DNA of 64,000 bases from Diphasiastrum complanatum (GCA_029204225.1 CM055111.1:14527011-14591010), one strand, 5' to 3'. Counted from the stretch's first letter, positions 13,701 through 26,777 are shown. The notes: generated by a model from the letters alone, not told the origin. Program-made: numbers and translations.

Positions 13701-16700
13701 AAAAAGAATTTCATGAGCTAAGGACAAATACAGATAGCCCTAAACTTCTCTACATAATCAACGATGACCTTTAGATTTATACTGATGCCAGATGACTTCT
13801 TATTGTTGCTGTGAATACGACTGGTTACTGCCGGAACATAATGTCCTGCATATGACTCTCCAGTCACAAAAAAGGCATTTTTTAAGTACTGCGGATGCGC
13901 TTTGAAGAAGGCCTGCCATATTAACAAGGAGTGGATACAGATATGTCAGAAACTGGATGCATAAGACTGCAATTTCTCTAAAATGTGAAAGGGTCAGGAA
14001 CTAACATAGCAAAACTTCATTAAGGTCCAGAATATATATGCGATAACTTCAACTCCGACATGTTGGACTCTTTAGGATAACACATTGTCTGGATTAGCAG
14101 GATCCCTAAATATTCTTTGATCGCCAAAGGACTTTTTCTGTAAGGTGTCCCAAATTCAAGCATAACTTTCAACTAGTGTGTTGGCTTGCTAGCTTATTTG
14201 CAATTACAAATGAGAATCACAATCAAATATTAAAACATGAAGTTATGGTAAATGCAAACTACAATCTCCTCCGATAAGATCTAACCATGCATGAAGAGGA
14301 TAGATACATCGGGTAAGCTGCAATATGGATGAGAGGACTCTGCTATTCTAGACAGGGACAAATGACAACCTCCAAGAAATCATATACATCTTCACTAACT
14401 CCACCCTCCTCATGACGTATATCCCGAAAATCAGTGCTATAGCTGAAGCCTGTTCCAACAGGTTGATCCAGAAAGATAATGTTTGAAACCTGTCAACAGA
14501 AACCTTTATTACGAACCTCCCAGAAAAAAGAAACCTATGTTTTTGAAACCACACAATGGCAAAAAAGTACCAGCTATCAAAAAGTAGTCTTAATCCAAAT
14601 TGAGATCATACCTTGTCCCATCCATAGTCGTTCCAAACAAGAGAGAGATCGTCGGTAATATGAAAAGGTCCATTTTCATAAAATAGTGCAACTTCACTTC
14701 CACAGCCAGGCCCACCAGACAACCACAGAACCAAGGGATCATCTGTCTTATTCCCTCGAGACTCAAAGAAGAAGTAAAACATCCTACAAACAGCCAAGGT
14801 ACAAATGATCTAATATAAAAGTTTAACAAATGTATTCTGATTACCAAGCAACTCCAGTGATTTTTAAATGACTGAAAGATCAAAATGAAACCAAAAGGAA
14901 CAACTTACTTAAAGATTGTCTTTGGGTTGAAGCTTAAGGCATATGCATATGTGCAGTTAGCAAGAAAAAACAGGCTGCAACAGCAGGTGATTATCTAGAG
15001 CCTTAAACAAGTCAAAAAAATGTTCTATACCATAGACCACATTTTGAGTGTACCTTTAAGCTCAATATTTCTGAAAAAACAGTCTGCCATGCTCTTGCAT
15101 CATAAATTTCAACAGCATATGTAAAGATCAACAGAAATTGATTGCATGGATATATCTATACGTATAAAAATTGATATGCTTTTCTCACCTTAACACAAGA
15201 AGCACTGCCACAAGTGTTTCATTGATGAATGTGCAAATTGCATCACGTGATGCACAGTACTATGGTACTCAAAAGTTGGGCCAATAGAGTGAGACCAACT
15301 GGCTTTTGCCGTTCTTTTTTAAGACAGATTCTAGTTGTAGTGATGCAATTTGTCAGCGCCCATTCAAAATTAGCAAGAAAACACAAGTTTATAGAAAATG
15401 ATCAATCTCAATCTCTCTCAGCCTCCCACATCCTATGTCAAAAAATGAAAGCCACACAGGGTTTGCCACTATGATTTGAATACTTCAAGTTTGACGATAG
15501 AACAACTCCCATAAGAACAGAGAGTCTTTATTCCGAAGGCTACGATTTTTTACACATATCTTAGAAAACATTATTGGTTTAAAATGAGACTAAACCATAA
15601 TTTATGGTCAAATGAAACCACTTGTGCTCTTGGAGCTTCTGCAGAAACATGCTACCAAGAATCTCTGCATACATGGAAAATCATGTGAGTTTGACAAATC
15701 GCATTTATTATTGGAGTAAAAACAAATGTGTATTCGCGCAAGACTACTTGCTAGTCTCAAGTAATGTTTTCTTTTCTTTCTTTATAATACTAAATCAAGC
15801 AACTTTTGACACGCTTGTCATAACTCAATCACCCCAACACTTTTGTTACATCTAGTTGAGAAACTAATTTTGATTCTGCTATATGGAGCTTTAACCAAGT
15901 CTATGCATCTTAAAGGCAAGAAAAAGTAAAAAAAAATACTTGTCCCAAGCTTTGTGCCCTTCACATTAGCCAAATGCTTTTAACAGATCTCACAACATAA
16001 CATACCAAAAGACGGCAAAATCGTTAGTAGCAGTTCAACAGAGAGATATTGCAGATTAGAAACATCGCTCATTGAAATTGGATGGGGCATGTAGCAGCTA
16101 GCCAGAATATTAAAATAGTCAACCAAAATGACAATAAATAGTTAGCAACTTGTTGAACATAAAGAGAGCAGTTTTTAGCTAACCATCCATATTGAGCATA
16201 ATCTTTTGGTTTATTTCAAGTTTTGACACTACAATTATGTTGTCAAAACGCATCTAGCTACATTCATCTGGACTTCAGATAATAAACGTAAGCAAACTTA
16301 ACTCCTAAAAGGACCTACAAAATCAATTTTTCACAGGAAACAGGGGAGGAAGTAAAACATTTCGATTGAACTTTGAAAAAGGTGACACATTATGACTACA
16401 TTTTTTGAGAATTCGAAGCTGGACGTTCTACAGAATGCACAGAAATGGGAATCAAGTCACCTGGCATCAAAAGTGCGATTCAGCTTAAAATATCCTGCAG
16501 AATGCCCTATCTCCTTTGCGTTGAATGACTCGCTTAGATCACTTCCTACACCTAGCTGAATTTTTCGTTCCAGCAATGGCGGGCCGTCTTCAGCTTTCAC
16601 GCCTTCATTCACTCCCGGCAGTAGATTCAAAGTTCTGATCATCCTCTCAGCCTGGCCTTGGGGAAGCCTTTGGCTGATACCGTGCTCCAAATCAGACACC

Positions 16701-16783
16701 GAGAACCGGATCGTCCAAACCCCCGGCATCAAACACATCAAACCCACAATTAAAATCCTCGAAATCCACCGAAAGACTGCCAT
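10712..16783 (-). CDS. Serine carboxypeptidase-like protein (S10 family), complete, 9 exons
   Basis: Exons (minus): 16461-16783, 14612-14783, 14370-14489, 13769-13912, 13475-13625, 12023-12111, 11565-11823, 10963-11096, 10712-10864. All splice junctions are GT-AG and all phases join, giving 1545 nt or 514 residues. An N-terminal hydrophobic signal peptide (about residues 1-24, MAVFRWISRILIVGLMC) sends it to the secretory or vacuolar route. Oxyanion motif WLSGGPGCGSE is at 128-138, Ser225 lies in GESYAGHY, Asp413 in VYAGEYDLVCNW and His470 in HDAGHMVPMDQP. These are the catalytic triad of S10 peptidases, which remove C-terminal residues from peptides; some plant relatives act as acyltransferases. 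The pro-region ERMIRTLNLLP is typical of the carboxypeptidase III group (Arabidopsis SCPL45-49), and length and exon number also fit. N-glycosylation sequons occur at N102 and N119. The first intron is 1.7 kb, the fifth 1.4 kb. No defect was seen. Confidence 0.93.
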
Positions 16784-17364
16784 TCTTGCAACGCACCAAC
16801 ACTAGCAAACTCTTCCAGAGAACAAAATCAAAAAAACACTAGCAATAAGTGATCATTGAGTCCAAATGCTTCGCTCTTCATCAAAATATCTGGTGTTTTT
16901 TACAGAATGGCTCCATATCTTCTCCTGCTGCTGGATCAATCGAAAGGTTTTCTTCGAAATTCTCCATCGCCTTTGCAAGGCTTGCAAGCCAAGGAAACAA
17001 ACACAGACAAAACAAAAACAGAAAGAAAAAAAAGACAATTAGCAAAACAATAAAAATCTAAAGTCTGATTGTATGATCATTGTTTGCACTAAATTCACAT
17101 ATTTTAAAGTCAAGTCTATTTGGTGTCATTAAAGTACAAAAAAGTGCTAGAGAGCATCTTTGCCCTGTAACTAATTTTCTTTAATAAGTCTTAGAGTTTT
17201 GAAAGCATTCTAGAGAAGGTGATGTACACCTGAGGAAAGGTTTGCACTAAAAAGTAACAATTGAATTTCATTTTTAAAAAACTCATTTCAATGCTCAAAT
17301 TCACTTAAGAGTGAAACATGCAAGTGCAATGCACTTCAAAGCCTAGTTTGCCTTTCAAAGAATG

Positions 17365-17451
17365 CTTTTTGGTTTCTAAGGGGAGGCTCGAACCTTGAGA
17401 CCAAAGAAACTTTGGATGTCAAGCTAACCAACTGAGCCAACCCTGTTGGAC
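17365..17451 (-). mobile_element. Short tRNA-derived SINE with perfect target-site duplication
   Basis: The 87-bp insert is flanked by identical 15-bp copies of GCCTTTCAAAGAATG (17350-17364 and 17452-17466). On the minus strand it has a box A-like TGGCTCAGTTGGTTAG and, about 30 nt on, box B GGTTCGAGCC, the internal RNA polymerase III promoter of tRNAs. A short A-rich tail (AAACCAAAAAG) ends it. The direct repeats show it arrived by target-primed insertion. It is too altered at the acceptor end to be a functional tRNA. Confidence 0.85.
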
Positions 17452-17466
17452 GCCTTTCAAAGAATG

Positions 17467-18914
17467 GCAAAAATTTCAAAAGCTACAAACTTAAAAACTG
17501 CCCTTTCATTTGAAAGGTAACTTTAAAAGTCAAATGTTATGGTAGTTTGAAATTTTTTAAATTTTACTTAAAATATAAGGAGAATATATGTATAATTGGT
17601 TGAAAGGTTAGTACTTATTTTATTTGAAAGCTACCATTGCATTATGCATGTCATATGAAAGGTAAAAGAAAAAAAAGCCCATCTTGGTGAAAGGTCAAAT
17701 TCCAAGCCTTGGAGTGAAACCTCATCTTTTAGCATGTCATCGTAATACCTTACCAAAGCACAGTAATACCTTATTACTAAAGCGCAAAAGCTTAAAAACA
17801 CCTTGTTTTAATAAAACACAAGCAACACCCTTATGCCTTGATGCCTTTATTAATAGAAAACTTGTGAGAATAATGTTGACAGAAAAAAAGAAGTTCCCAA
17901 GGAAAAGTTTAGAAAAACCCATTAATAATAAAAAACAAACACACACTAACTTTGAAGGAATCATCGCTATAGCTTACAATAGCTTTGAGAGAATATCGAT
18001 ATGCCATCATAGTTAGAGCGTATATGCTAAAAAGTGAACGAGGAATCCTCGCAACTTGAGAGTTGCACAAAAGCGTCTCTAAACAACCCAAGCTCTAATT
18101 GTGGCCGCACTTGTAAAGACATTTAGACGCATGAAAGCATCCCTAGGAACCAGGCTCTAATTTTGGTTGGACTAGTAAAGAGCTTAGCAAAGAATCAATT
18201 TGAACAAATCTAAGAACAATAATATATTAATAACTTCAATATTGATTTACAAGAATTTGTAAAATATGTCATCTTGAAGCGAAACTTGAGAGCTGTACAT
18301 GAACTAATTTTAAAAATAACCTATCATACTAGCAAGCCAAGTACACGTCAAATTGAATGATCAAGAAAATATGAATTTTTGTTCATAATTCGAGATCTAC
18401 TTTTTAGACTAGGATAAAAACTAAAACTTTGATCATTAACTTCACCAAAGACGTAATGCCAATTTGCATTACCAACAACCCTTGTATGTCAAAATTTAAA
18501 ATTGCATCGAAATAAAAGTGAATTGGAGTGGAGACCTGCTAACATTAAAGACCCTTGTAAATATTGTGTTTTTGCTTTGTGTAGACAGTGTGTTATAAAT
18601 AAGAGCCCTTAAACTTTATGAATATTTCTACTCACTACATAGGACTCCCAAGTGTGTGCAAGACAAAAAGAAAAGTCAATGGAAAAATATCTTTCAACTT
18701 TTTGAATATGAGAAGGTAGTATGATGTATGGGGGAAATTGGAATGGATTTTCTAGTGACCTTTTCATTGGAGAATCTTACCATAGAATAGAGTGAATCTG
18801 TTAGGCCGAACCATTTTTATGGTGATAACCCACTGAAAGGGTCATTAAAAAATTCATTCCCTTATGTAAAGGATGAATGATGCTACGCTAAATTTAAATT
18901 AAACTCAATCCCTC
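17467..18914. other. Intergenic, nothing recognised
   Basis: AT-rich, with poor imperfect repeats (for example two CTCTAATT.TGG..G.ACTTGTAAAG-like stretches near 18090 and 18150). No coding region or RNA could be supported. Confidence 0.55.
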
Positions 18915-18982
18915 CCTACATGGGGACCACCTATGACCCACTCCACCCTTTCTCTCTCTAAAATAGTGGGGACCACATATGA

Positions 18983-19068
<86 letters not shown>

Positions 19069-19175
19069 AATGAAGACCATCTATGACATACAACTCTTTC
19101 TCTATCTAAAAATGTGGGGACCACATGACTTCTCTTTCTCTCCTCTTTTCCCACGTGTGAGGACCACCTCTTTCT
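18915..19175. repeat. (CT)n array embedded in a GGGGACCAC minisatellite
   Basis: A pure CT run (about 18984-19066) is flanked on both sides by degenerate copies of GGGGACCACATATGA followed by a CT-rich stretch (near 18920, 18968, 19065, 19116 and 19160). The CT array seems to have expanded inside one unit of an older tandem repeat with a period near 60 bp. Confidence 0.85.
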
Positions 19176-19559
19176 ATGGCATGTTTTATGATCCGTAAAA
19201 GTTTACGAATTATTTTATGGGAGCCCTTCACCAGTTTTATGACCTCAACCCATAATGGCTCTTTTCCACAAATCAATGCACTTCAAAAATACAAGGCCAC
19301 AATTGAACGGAATCTCTTACGAGCTAATGGTATATGAAAGGACAATGACTATGGAGTTAAATGCATGAGTTGGCTATCAAAATCTTATAAGGGTGTAATT
19401 AGGTATTCGTAATTCTAATATCTCGTAAGAGTAGGTAGTAAGTATAAAAACTTAGATGGGTGGTTGGTAATTCTAACGTATTCAAGAGTTTGTTTTGGAA
19501 GCAAATATCTTATTTGAATATTATGCTTGCTTTTCGGCTCTCTCTCTCTCATATTGTGA

Positions 19560-22500
19560 ATATAGAAATGGCAAAAGAATGTCAAATTGTTTCAAGCTCA
19601 AAATAACCATCAATATTGAATTCACATATTTGCACAAGGTCGAAGGAGCTCAACTTCAGGTGGCTTGAGTGGAAACAAGTAAATATGTCAATAAGGGACA
19701 CATAGCTGAAGCTAAAACTTCAAAAGAAGTTTGGGACATCCTGAACTCACTATATTACATGAGGGACGTAACTACTAAGTTACATCTACGAAGAAAATTC
19801 TTCACATTCAAGATGTCTAATGGTGATTCTCTTCAGAGTCACATTAGCCAGTTTAAGAATATCTTGCAACAGATGGTCGTTGTGGGATCAGTCATAGACG
19901 ATCAAGACGCAATCATGACATTGCTTTCAATCTTGCCCTCTACATATGAGAACTAGGTGATAATCATATCAACACACTCAGATCTAACTCTTTCTAGAGT
20001 TATCACTATGTTGCTGCAAGAAGATAATAGAAGAAGTCATGACGTTTCGTCTACTTTCTCCTCTCAGGCTCTATATTTCAACAAAGGCTCTAAGCGATAA
20101 AAACAGAAAAGCTCCAAGCAGGCTACAACGAATCAGAAACAAACTCAAAGTCAAGGACAATCATCAAATCCATAGTTAAAGAAGAAGATGTTTTGCAGGT
20201 ATTGCAAGCACAATATCCATGAGATCAAGGTTTACCGAATTCTCCAAGTGAAGAATGCAGCCAAGCAACATGATCAACAAGCAAACACAACTTCATCATC
20301 TCCCTAGGTCGAAGTGGACGAAGGCGCATTTATGGTCAAAGACCAAATTGCATTTTTGGATAATTTATGGTTTCTGGATTCTGAAGCAACTCAACACATG
20401 ACCAATCAAACACGCCTTACAGCACGAAGAAATTTGTTTATCTTGGTGACAATAGTACTCACACTATTGAAGGTGAAGGTACTGTAAGATTGCGATTCCA
20501 GCATGATCAATTCAAACTACTATCAAAGGTTTTGTATGTTCCGAAACTTTTTACAAATCTGTTATCAGTAAGTAGAATTACAGATTTAGGTCATAAGGTA
20601 GAATTCGAATTTGATCAATGCAAGATTATTGATAGGAGTAATAAGATCCATGCACTTGGCAAGAGACAGGGATACTTATATAGATTGGCACATTGTTATT
20701 CTAAATCTAGTGAAGTCTTGAAAACCTCTGTTTCAGTCAATAAAACATTATTATGGCATCATCGCTTAGGACACTTGAATTATGCATCTGTTTTGAACAT
20801 GTCCAAACAATCCATAGCTGCATCTTTGGAAAGCAGGCTAGGATTCCTTTTAGATCAAACCATAGGCATGTAGCAAAAGATCTGTTAGATGTTGTTCATA
20901 CATATATATGTGGACCTATGCAAACTTCTTCATTATTAGATGCAAAGTATTTCATTACCTTTATTGACGTATTATCTGGAAGAACAGTTGTCTATTTCAT
21001 TAAACAGAAATCAGAGGCTTTGATCAAGTTCAGACAATTCAAAGAACATGCTGAGAATCAAACTGGCAAAAGAATCAAAGCACTGAGGTCAATTAACGGG
21101 GGAGAATACTTCTCCATCGAATTCAAGGAGTATTGTCTTAATAACGACATTGAGCCACAATATATTACCTCCTATTCGCCTCAGTCAAATGATCTTGTTG
21201 AGAGAAAGAATATAGCCTTAGTCGAATCGGCAAAGTGCATGTTATCACATGCGACACTTCCGAAGTCCTTATGGGCTGAAGCTGTTTCAACAGCAAACTA
21301 TATTTAGAACAGCTGTCCTACTAAAGGTCTCTCAAGAAAAACATCATTTGAAGTTTGGATAGGTACCAAACCTTCTTTATCAAACTTACGAGTTTTTGGA
21401 TGTACTACTTTTGCACAGATTCCTCGTGATCTCAGGATGAAGCTCGACTTTCAGAGTATCAAGTGTATCTTCATCAGCTACACTTCTTCAGATCAAGCCT
21501 ACAAGTTGTTCGATCCCATCGAGTCGAAGATATTCACTAGCCGAAATGACATCTTCATTGAAGATCAGTTTCAAGACCTCAAGGGAAAAGGCACAGTCCA
21601 TGTAGCCGACCTATCAGATTCTCTTGACATATTGAACTTTCCAGTTCCTAAGTCAAGTATTCTCATTGAGGGTCCAAGCTCATCTACTCTCGATGAACAA
21701 CAAATCAATGGCAAATCAGAAGAAGATGATGTTGCAGTCCAGCGACTACAGTTTGATGAAGCTGATCAACTTCCTCTATTACCCAGAAGATCTTCAAGAA
21801 CTAGCAGACCACCTCACTGGTATATCGACAAGTCTGCAGCCTATATTGTCCACGAGCCGATGTCTGTCCAAGTGGCACTCAGTCAGCTTGATTCAGACAT
21901 CTTGAAAGAAGCTATGGATAAAGAGTATTCATCTCTTATCAAGAACGATTGTCGAATTATCTGCCAGCAGAAACGTAGTTGATTCCATGAACGATTGTCG
22001 AATTACCTGCCAGCAGAAATGTAGTTGATTGCAAATGGATTTTCAAAGTCAAGTACAATGCAGATGGAAGCATCAACAAGAGAAAGGCACGACTTGTCGC
22101 CAGAGGATTTTCTCAAGTATACAACGTCGATTACACTGAGACGTACAGTCCAGTAGTCAAGCATTCTTCTATTCGACTTTTGCTATCATATGTCGCTGCC
22201 TCAGATTTGGAAATACATTAAATGAATGTATAGACAACATATCTCAATGGAGTTATTGAAGAGGACATTTACGTGGTGCAACCCAAAGGTTATATTATTG
22301 AAAGTAAACACAATCATGTGTGTAAACTCCATAAGGCACTTTATGGCTTGAAGCAATCTGCTCGAGCATGGTTTCAAAGGATCAATACTTTTCTTATTGA
22401 TCATGGCTACACACCTAGCGCTTCAGATATAAACGTTTACTTCAAAGCAATGCAGCAGTCTTTTATCATTATCACTCGATATGTGGATGATACATTGTTT

Positions 22501-23190
22501 TTCAGCAATAGTACCAATTTGATAAAAGAGGCCAAGACAATGCTATCGTCCGAATTCGACATGACCGATCTGGGAGAAGCTCATTTCTGCCTTGGTATAC
22601 AAATCCATAGAGACAGAAAACAGAAGTTGGTCTACATTACACAACAGAGGTACATCTACAACATGTTAGTCAGATATAATCTGATTAATTGCAAGTTAGC
22701 TCTCTCATCAATGGAACCAGGTCTCAAATTGTCAAAGGACCAGTGTCCTCAAGAAATTCATGAGAAGCAGCAGATACGTGAGTATCCTTACCATTCTATT
22801 ATAGGATCTCTTATGTACGTCACGATCTATACCAGGCCAGACATAGCTTTTGCAGTCAGCTCTCTCAGTCAGTTTATGACTAACCCTGGTGTAACACATT
22901 GGAAGGCTCTTATCAGAGTCATGAGATCTCTTTGAGTTACTATGGACTTTTGCATTTGTTATGGAGCAGTCGGCAACGACAAACTCAATCTACTCAATGG
23001 TTACATAGATGCAAGTTGGGCAGGAGATGTAGACACTCGTAAATCCACCTCTGGATTTACATTCTTCCTCAACAATGGTCCAATTTCTTGGAACGGTCGC
23101 AAGCAATCTTTGATAGTTCTATCTTCCACTGAATTAGAGTATATCGTGATTCCATCCTCACCTTCCAAATGGCATAGTTGGAGGTGATCA
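19560..23190 (+). mobile_element. Copia LTR retrotransposon, fossil (A)
   Basis: Parts are recognised in Copia order: gag (about 19670-19960), a protease-region remnant (about 20330-20560), GAG-pre-integrase and integrase (about 20740-21310), reverse transcriptase (about 22010-22700, with YVDDTLFF) and RNase H (about 22980-23150). Integrase before reverse transcriptase is diagnostic for Copia. The LTRs were not identified with confidence. It is clearly dead, with more than five breaks. Its sequence is closely related to the second Copia fossil at 29.47-32.87 kb. Confidence 0.9.
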
Positions 23191-23848
23191 ATCTCTCTCA
23201 TTGCTCCAAGAGTAGGGAAGCCATGGAAGCCATAATCACTTTAGAAATTGATGTGTAATGGATTAAAAACAAAAAGTCGTGTTGCTTCTTTCTCAAAATA
23301 AGGAACTAATAGTGATGTCCAATCAACTTTAAATTGAGATGTTAAAACCTCTTTATGTCAATCTATCTCAATCTAGATCTTGCTTCTCTCCAAGGATGAA
23401 GCTCACCAAGACTTCGTGCCAACTCCCTCCACGAGCTTCAAAACACTTGAAAAACACTCAAGGACTCCACAAATTACTCAAACACAATGGATTTGAGTGA
23501 AACTATGTGGCTATGAAGTCAAAATTCCATCTAGATTTATCCCATACTAGATTGGCAATGAAAATCAAGAGTGATCTAAGCTAGATGTGAGCCTGTCTTG
23601 GCATGTCAACCAGGTTGTGTGCCCTATCACCTCACTTTGAATGCCAATAACTTTCTCAAGGCAAGTACATTTGACTTGAGATCAATCGCATCACAAACAC
23701 TAGCTTTTCAACAAGCTATAGCATGGATCCAATTAATATGATTTTGATCTCCTTTGATCCAAAAAATCCCCTTGATAGCATCAAAAATCTACTATGCTCT
23801 CATCAAGCTTGATGCTTGCAATCCATCCTTAGGCTAGCTCTGATACCA
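23190..23848 (-). mobile_element. LTR-retroelement internal fragment ending in a primer-binding site, fossil
   Basis: 23837-23848 is the reverse complement of TGGTATCAGAGC, the initiator-Met tRNA primer site of plant LTR elements. It lies directly left of a TG-starting LTR (23849 onward), so this element points to the minus strand. The 23.19-23.83 kb stretch between the first Copia fossil and the primer site would be its leader and early gag. No convincing domain is visible, and age is unknown. Confidence 0.55.
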
Positions 23849-26030
23849 TGTAAACTTTTTCACAGTGTGAAGACTCACAAATCAATGTGATTGATCCTCT
23901 AAGGCGCATGTGATTGCACATGAACCTATCTCTTGATTGATGCAAACAATCTAGCTTGACAATCTCTAGGCAAGAGCACAAAGGCATGTATTATATCATC
24001 CAAACATCATCATATACAATGAGATAACACTTGTTAAAAAAAACTACGTATAAAAAGTGATGAACACCCTGGTGCATTTATTCATAGGAAAAAGTAGTAG
24101 GTATATTGATGAAAAAGATATATCCACCCCGAAGGGGAAGTTTCAACAAAAGTAAGCTCAAACAAGAGCGAAGCTTACAGTAAAGTTAAGATTAATCCAG
24201 AGCCTGGCATTAGAAATGAAAGTGCATAAACTATGATGATGTCAGTCAGTGGGAGTCTGCCAACTGACTGCAGCAGATCAGAAAAGTGAAGAGGTGGTGA
24301 GTCGTCTAATGAAGGGAGATGGATTTAGCAAACCCAGCCATCGTCATCCGTTGCAGAATTGATAGGGCCTAAGCACGTTGCAGGGCAATGGAAATACATT
24401 GTTTGAAAGAAGCCACGAGAATAGAACTAGGAATACCTTGACGCTCTGCCGCCTGATGAGAACACATGCGAAGAAAATCCTCAAAGCGTCAATGCAAAGT
24501 GCCATAAGTCTCAATTGCCAAGGGAAGGAAAGCATCGGTGGGGTGCCTGTCGGAGTAGTTTTTTTTCCTTCTCTTGTGCTGCCACGCCTGCCGCTTCTCT
24601 TGGTGTGAAGGCAGAGCGAGGCAATAAGTCACCACGTGGGATCAGCAACAACATCTGCCAAAGTACGAAGCCCATTCCAAGAGAGGACAATGTCAACCCG
24701 CTTGCGGGAAGAGTGGGACGCAGAAGAAGGAAGGATATGAGACTGCTCTCTGAGGACATGGAATCCTCCATCTCTGGCTATAGCGGTCGCTGCATCTCTG
24801 ACAACATCATGCGTAGCTGTGCGCTCACTTCCAGAAGGACAGCGGAGGACGTGGATAGCAAGAGCATCAATAGGGTGACCACAAACACACCTGGAGAGAC
24901 CCAAGACCGAAGGATGAGGTAGCCCCAAGTGAAGACGAAGAGCAGTGGTGAGGATGGCCAAAGACAATCGAAAGAAAGGAATAACAGGCCGAGCTGATAG
25001 CCAAGCCCCCCCACTAGGAGCCACACAAGAAAGAAGCCGAGCTCAACGCAACGCCGAAGGAGCCTCAGAGAGCATGCTGGAAAGGGTTTTCTTGTGCACG
25101 CGCTCCAAGAAAGTCTCTTGCAGGTGATCAGAGTTGAAAGTGAGGAGTTGCTCAAAAGGAGGAAGACAAGCTTGGGCAGAGAGGGGGAGGAGCTCTCGCG
25201 CAGCGATGCGGAGGTGATGGAAAGGCAGAGAACCGCTATCCACATGAGCAATGCAATCCGCCAAGAGAGGGCGAAAGCCAGAGAAAAACCGAGAAGACAA
25301 AGCAGGGGCGACAAGAGCCCAGCTCCCAAGAAAAGCTGCAGGTGCAGAAGAAACCGTAGAGAGAAGACCCACACCTCCACAAGAAATGGGTAACCGAGCC
25401 TGGTTCCGAGTTGAAAGAGTCTCCACACCATCCAAAGAACCTGGCCCAAAAGGCAGCCAAAAGCATCCATAATAGAGATGTCAAAGGAAGAGAGAAGATG
25501 CAAAAAGTCCTGAGTAGGGAGAAAAGTCCGCAGCAGATAAGAAGGACGCAAGACGTTAAGATGCCAAACGCGACCTGAGTGTCGCCCAACCGGTTGAGAG
25601 AGAATACATAGTAAAGCTCTCATATAGAGAGAGGATATGGATAAAATTCTAAGTCATGGAGCTCTCCAAACTCAAACTCTCATTAAAAAAACTAAGTGTC
25701 AACTCAAGCTCAAAAACTCTCATAGAGTGGCTCCAGATCCAAGATGGATGACAATGAAACTTAATGATTGGACTTTTCTAAAATCACCTCTTACAAAGAT
25801 TGGACCACTCTTTGATCAACTCTTACAATGATTGGACCATTTTGGTACACCTCTTATTCTTATTAGTCCACAATGCACATGGTCAAATGACATTATGAGG
25901 TGCAAGATCCTCCCTCTACCATCCGACAAGTGTAAGCAACATACACTAACTTGAGCTAATCTAAGCCATAATTTGGCCAAATCACATACTAACAAGTGTA
26001 CATGAAGTGGACGTGGCCCAACACCCCCCA
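23849..26030 (-). mobile_element. LTR of the minus-strand element, split by a LINE insertion, fossil
   Basis: The LTR begins with TGTAAACTTTTTCACAG next to the primer site and appears to resume at about 25640 after a 1.6-kb non-LTR element. The outer end near 26030 (CCCAACA before a C-run) is a guess. No second LTR was found, so it is a broken remnant. Confidence 0.4.
24030..25640 (-). mobile_element. Non-LTR retrotransposon 3' half, possible restriction-like-endonuclease type
   Basis: Minus-strand coding remnant from about 25590 to 24380. Visible pieces: a thumb-like region (QARLPISCGGVGL and PAAFLGSWA, 25435-25043), then a Cys/His knuckle CVCG-x7-H-x3-C near 24890, HDVVRDA, and KRVDIVLSWNG..TLADVV (about 24715-24660), then LPLAIETYGTLH and FEDFLRMCSHQAAERQG near 24540-24430. 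A knuckle followed by a conserved Asp-rich domain after the reverse transcriptase resembles the R2/CRE-like organisation. I infer this; the reverse-transcriptase core itself is not present. It is broken: a stop near 25040, another near 24500, and a frame change near 24640. It interrupts the LTR above, so it is younger than that LTR. Confidence 0.6.
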
Positions 26031-26039
26031 AAACTAAAG

Positions 26040-26760
26040 ATAGATAACTTTTACATTTTTCCACATGATTCGTTACTGAATCAAGGAGGCTCTAGGTGCA
26101 GAGGACCCGCGAACCCGTTCTTGACGTCATCGTCGAGTCCAATAACACTTCATGGCATAAAGGGTCATACATCAAGCCTAACCATAACATTTTATGAGCT
26201 TTCTGGTGGAGTGTGGGCCCGCTGCTGCGATGGCGCCACGCGGCCAAATGCCACACACCCCGCTCCTTTGATTTTATAACCCAAATCACTCGGATATTGC
26301 CACGTGGCAGGAATGCCACTTGGACTCTTGTGAACGGTGACAGCTTGAAACGTGTCGAGAAATCTGAACGTCCATGACAGCATCCAACGGTGGCGAGCTT
26401 TCGATCCATGAGAGACGAGATTTTGGTGAGAACACTCTTCTGATAATAAAAGCAAACGAAGATCCATATCTGCTTTGCAAATGCCACGATCATCGATTGC
26501 TTTATGAGAGCAGATCTTGTTGATGGATGAGACGAGAGAGGCTGGATCCAGGATGGAGGAGGCGGGGCGAAAATATTTCTGATGATGCAGAAGAAGCGAG
26601 CAATCTTTCTGATCGCATCCGGTTTCTTCAGATTCCAAAGCCAAAGCCTAAAATCCTTCAGATTCCTCGCTGTTTTCACCCTCGTTCGAATCACGCTATG
26701 GCTTTACTAGCCTTTCTTTTCGAGCTTCCTGGTTGATTTCAAAAATCAGAACATACTCCT
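26040..26760 (+). promoter_or_regulatory. Probable promoter and 5' leader of the 27678 gene (GC-rich)
   Basis: More GC-rich and CpG-containing than its surroundings (especially 26090-26600), with repeated GCCAC(A/G)TGG/CCACGTGG-like words (CCACGTGGC at about 26299, CCACGCGGCC near 26235), which are G-box-like. No transcription start can be fixed. No peptide across this stretch is convincing. Confidence 0.35.
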
Positions 26761-26777
26761 TGATGCTGTGTCATCCA

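Noticed and set aside
26092-26694. Long minus-strand frame (200 residues)
   Set aside because: GC-rich promoter-like stretch; composition is not protein-like and overlapping frames are equally open.
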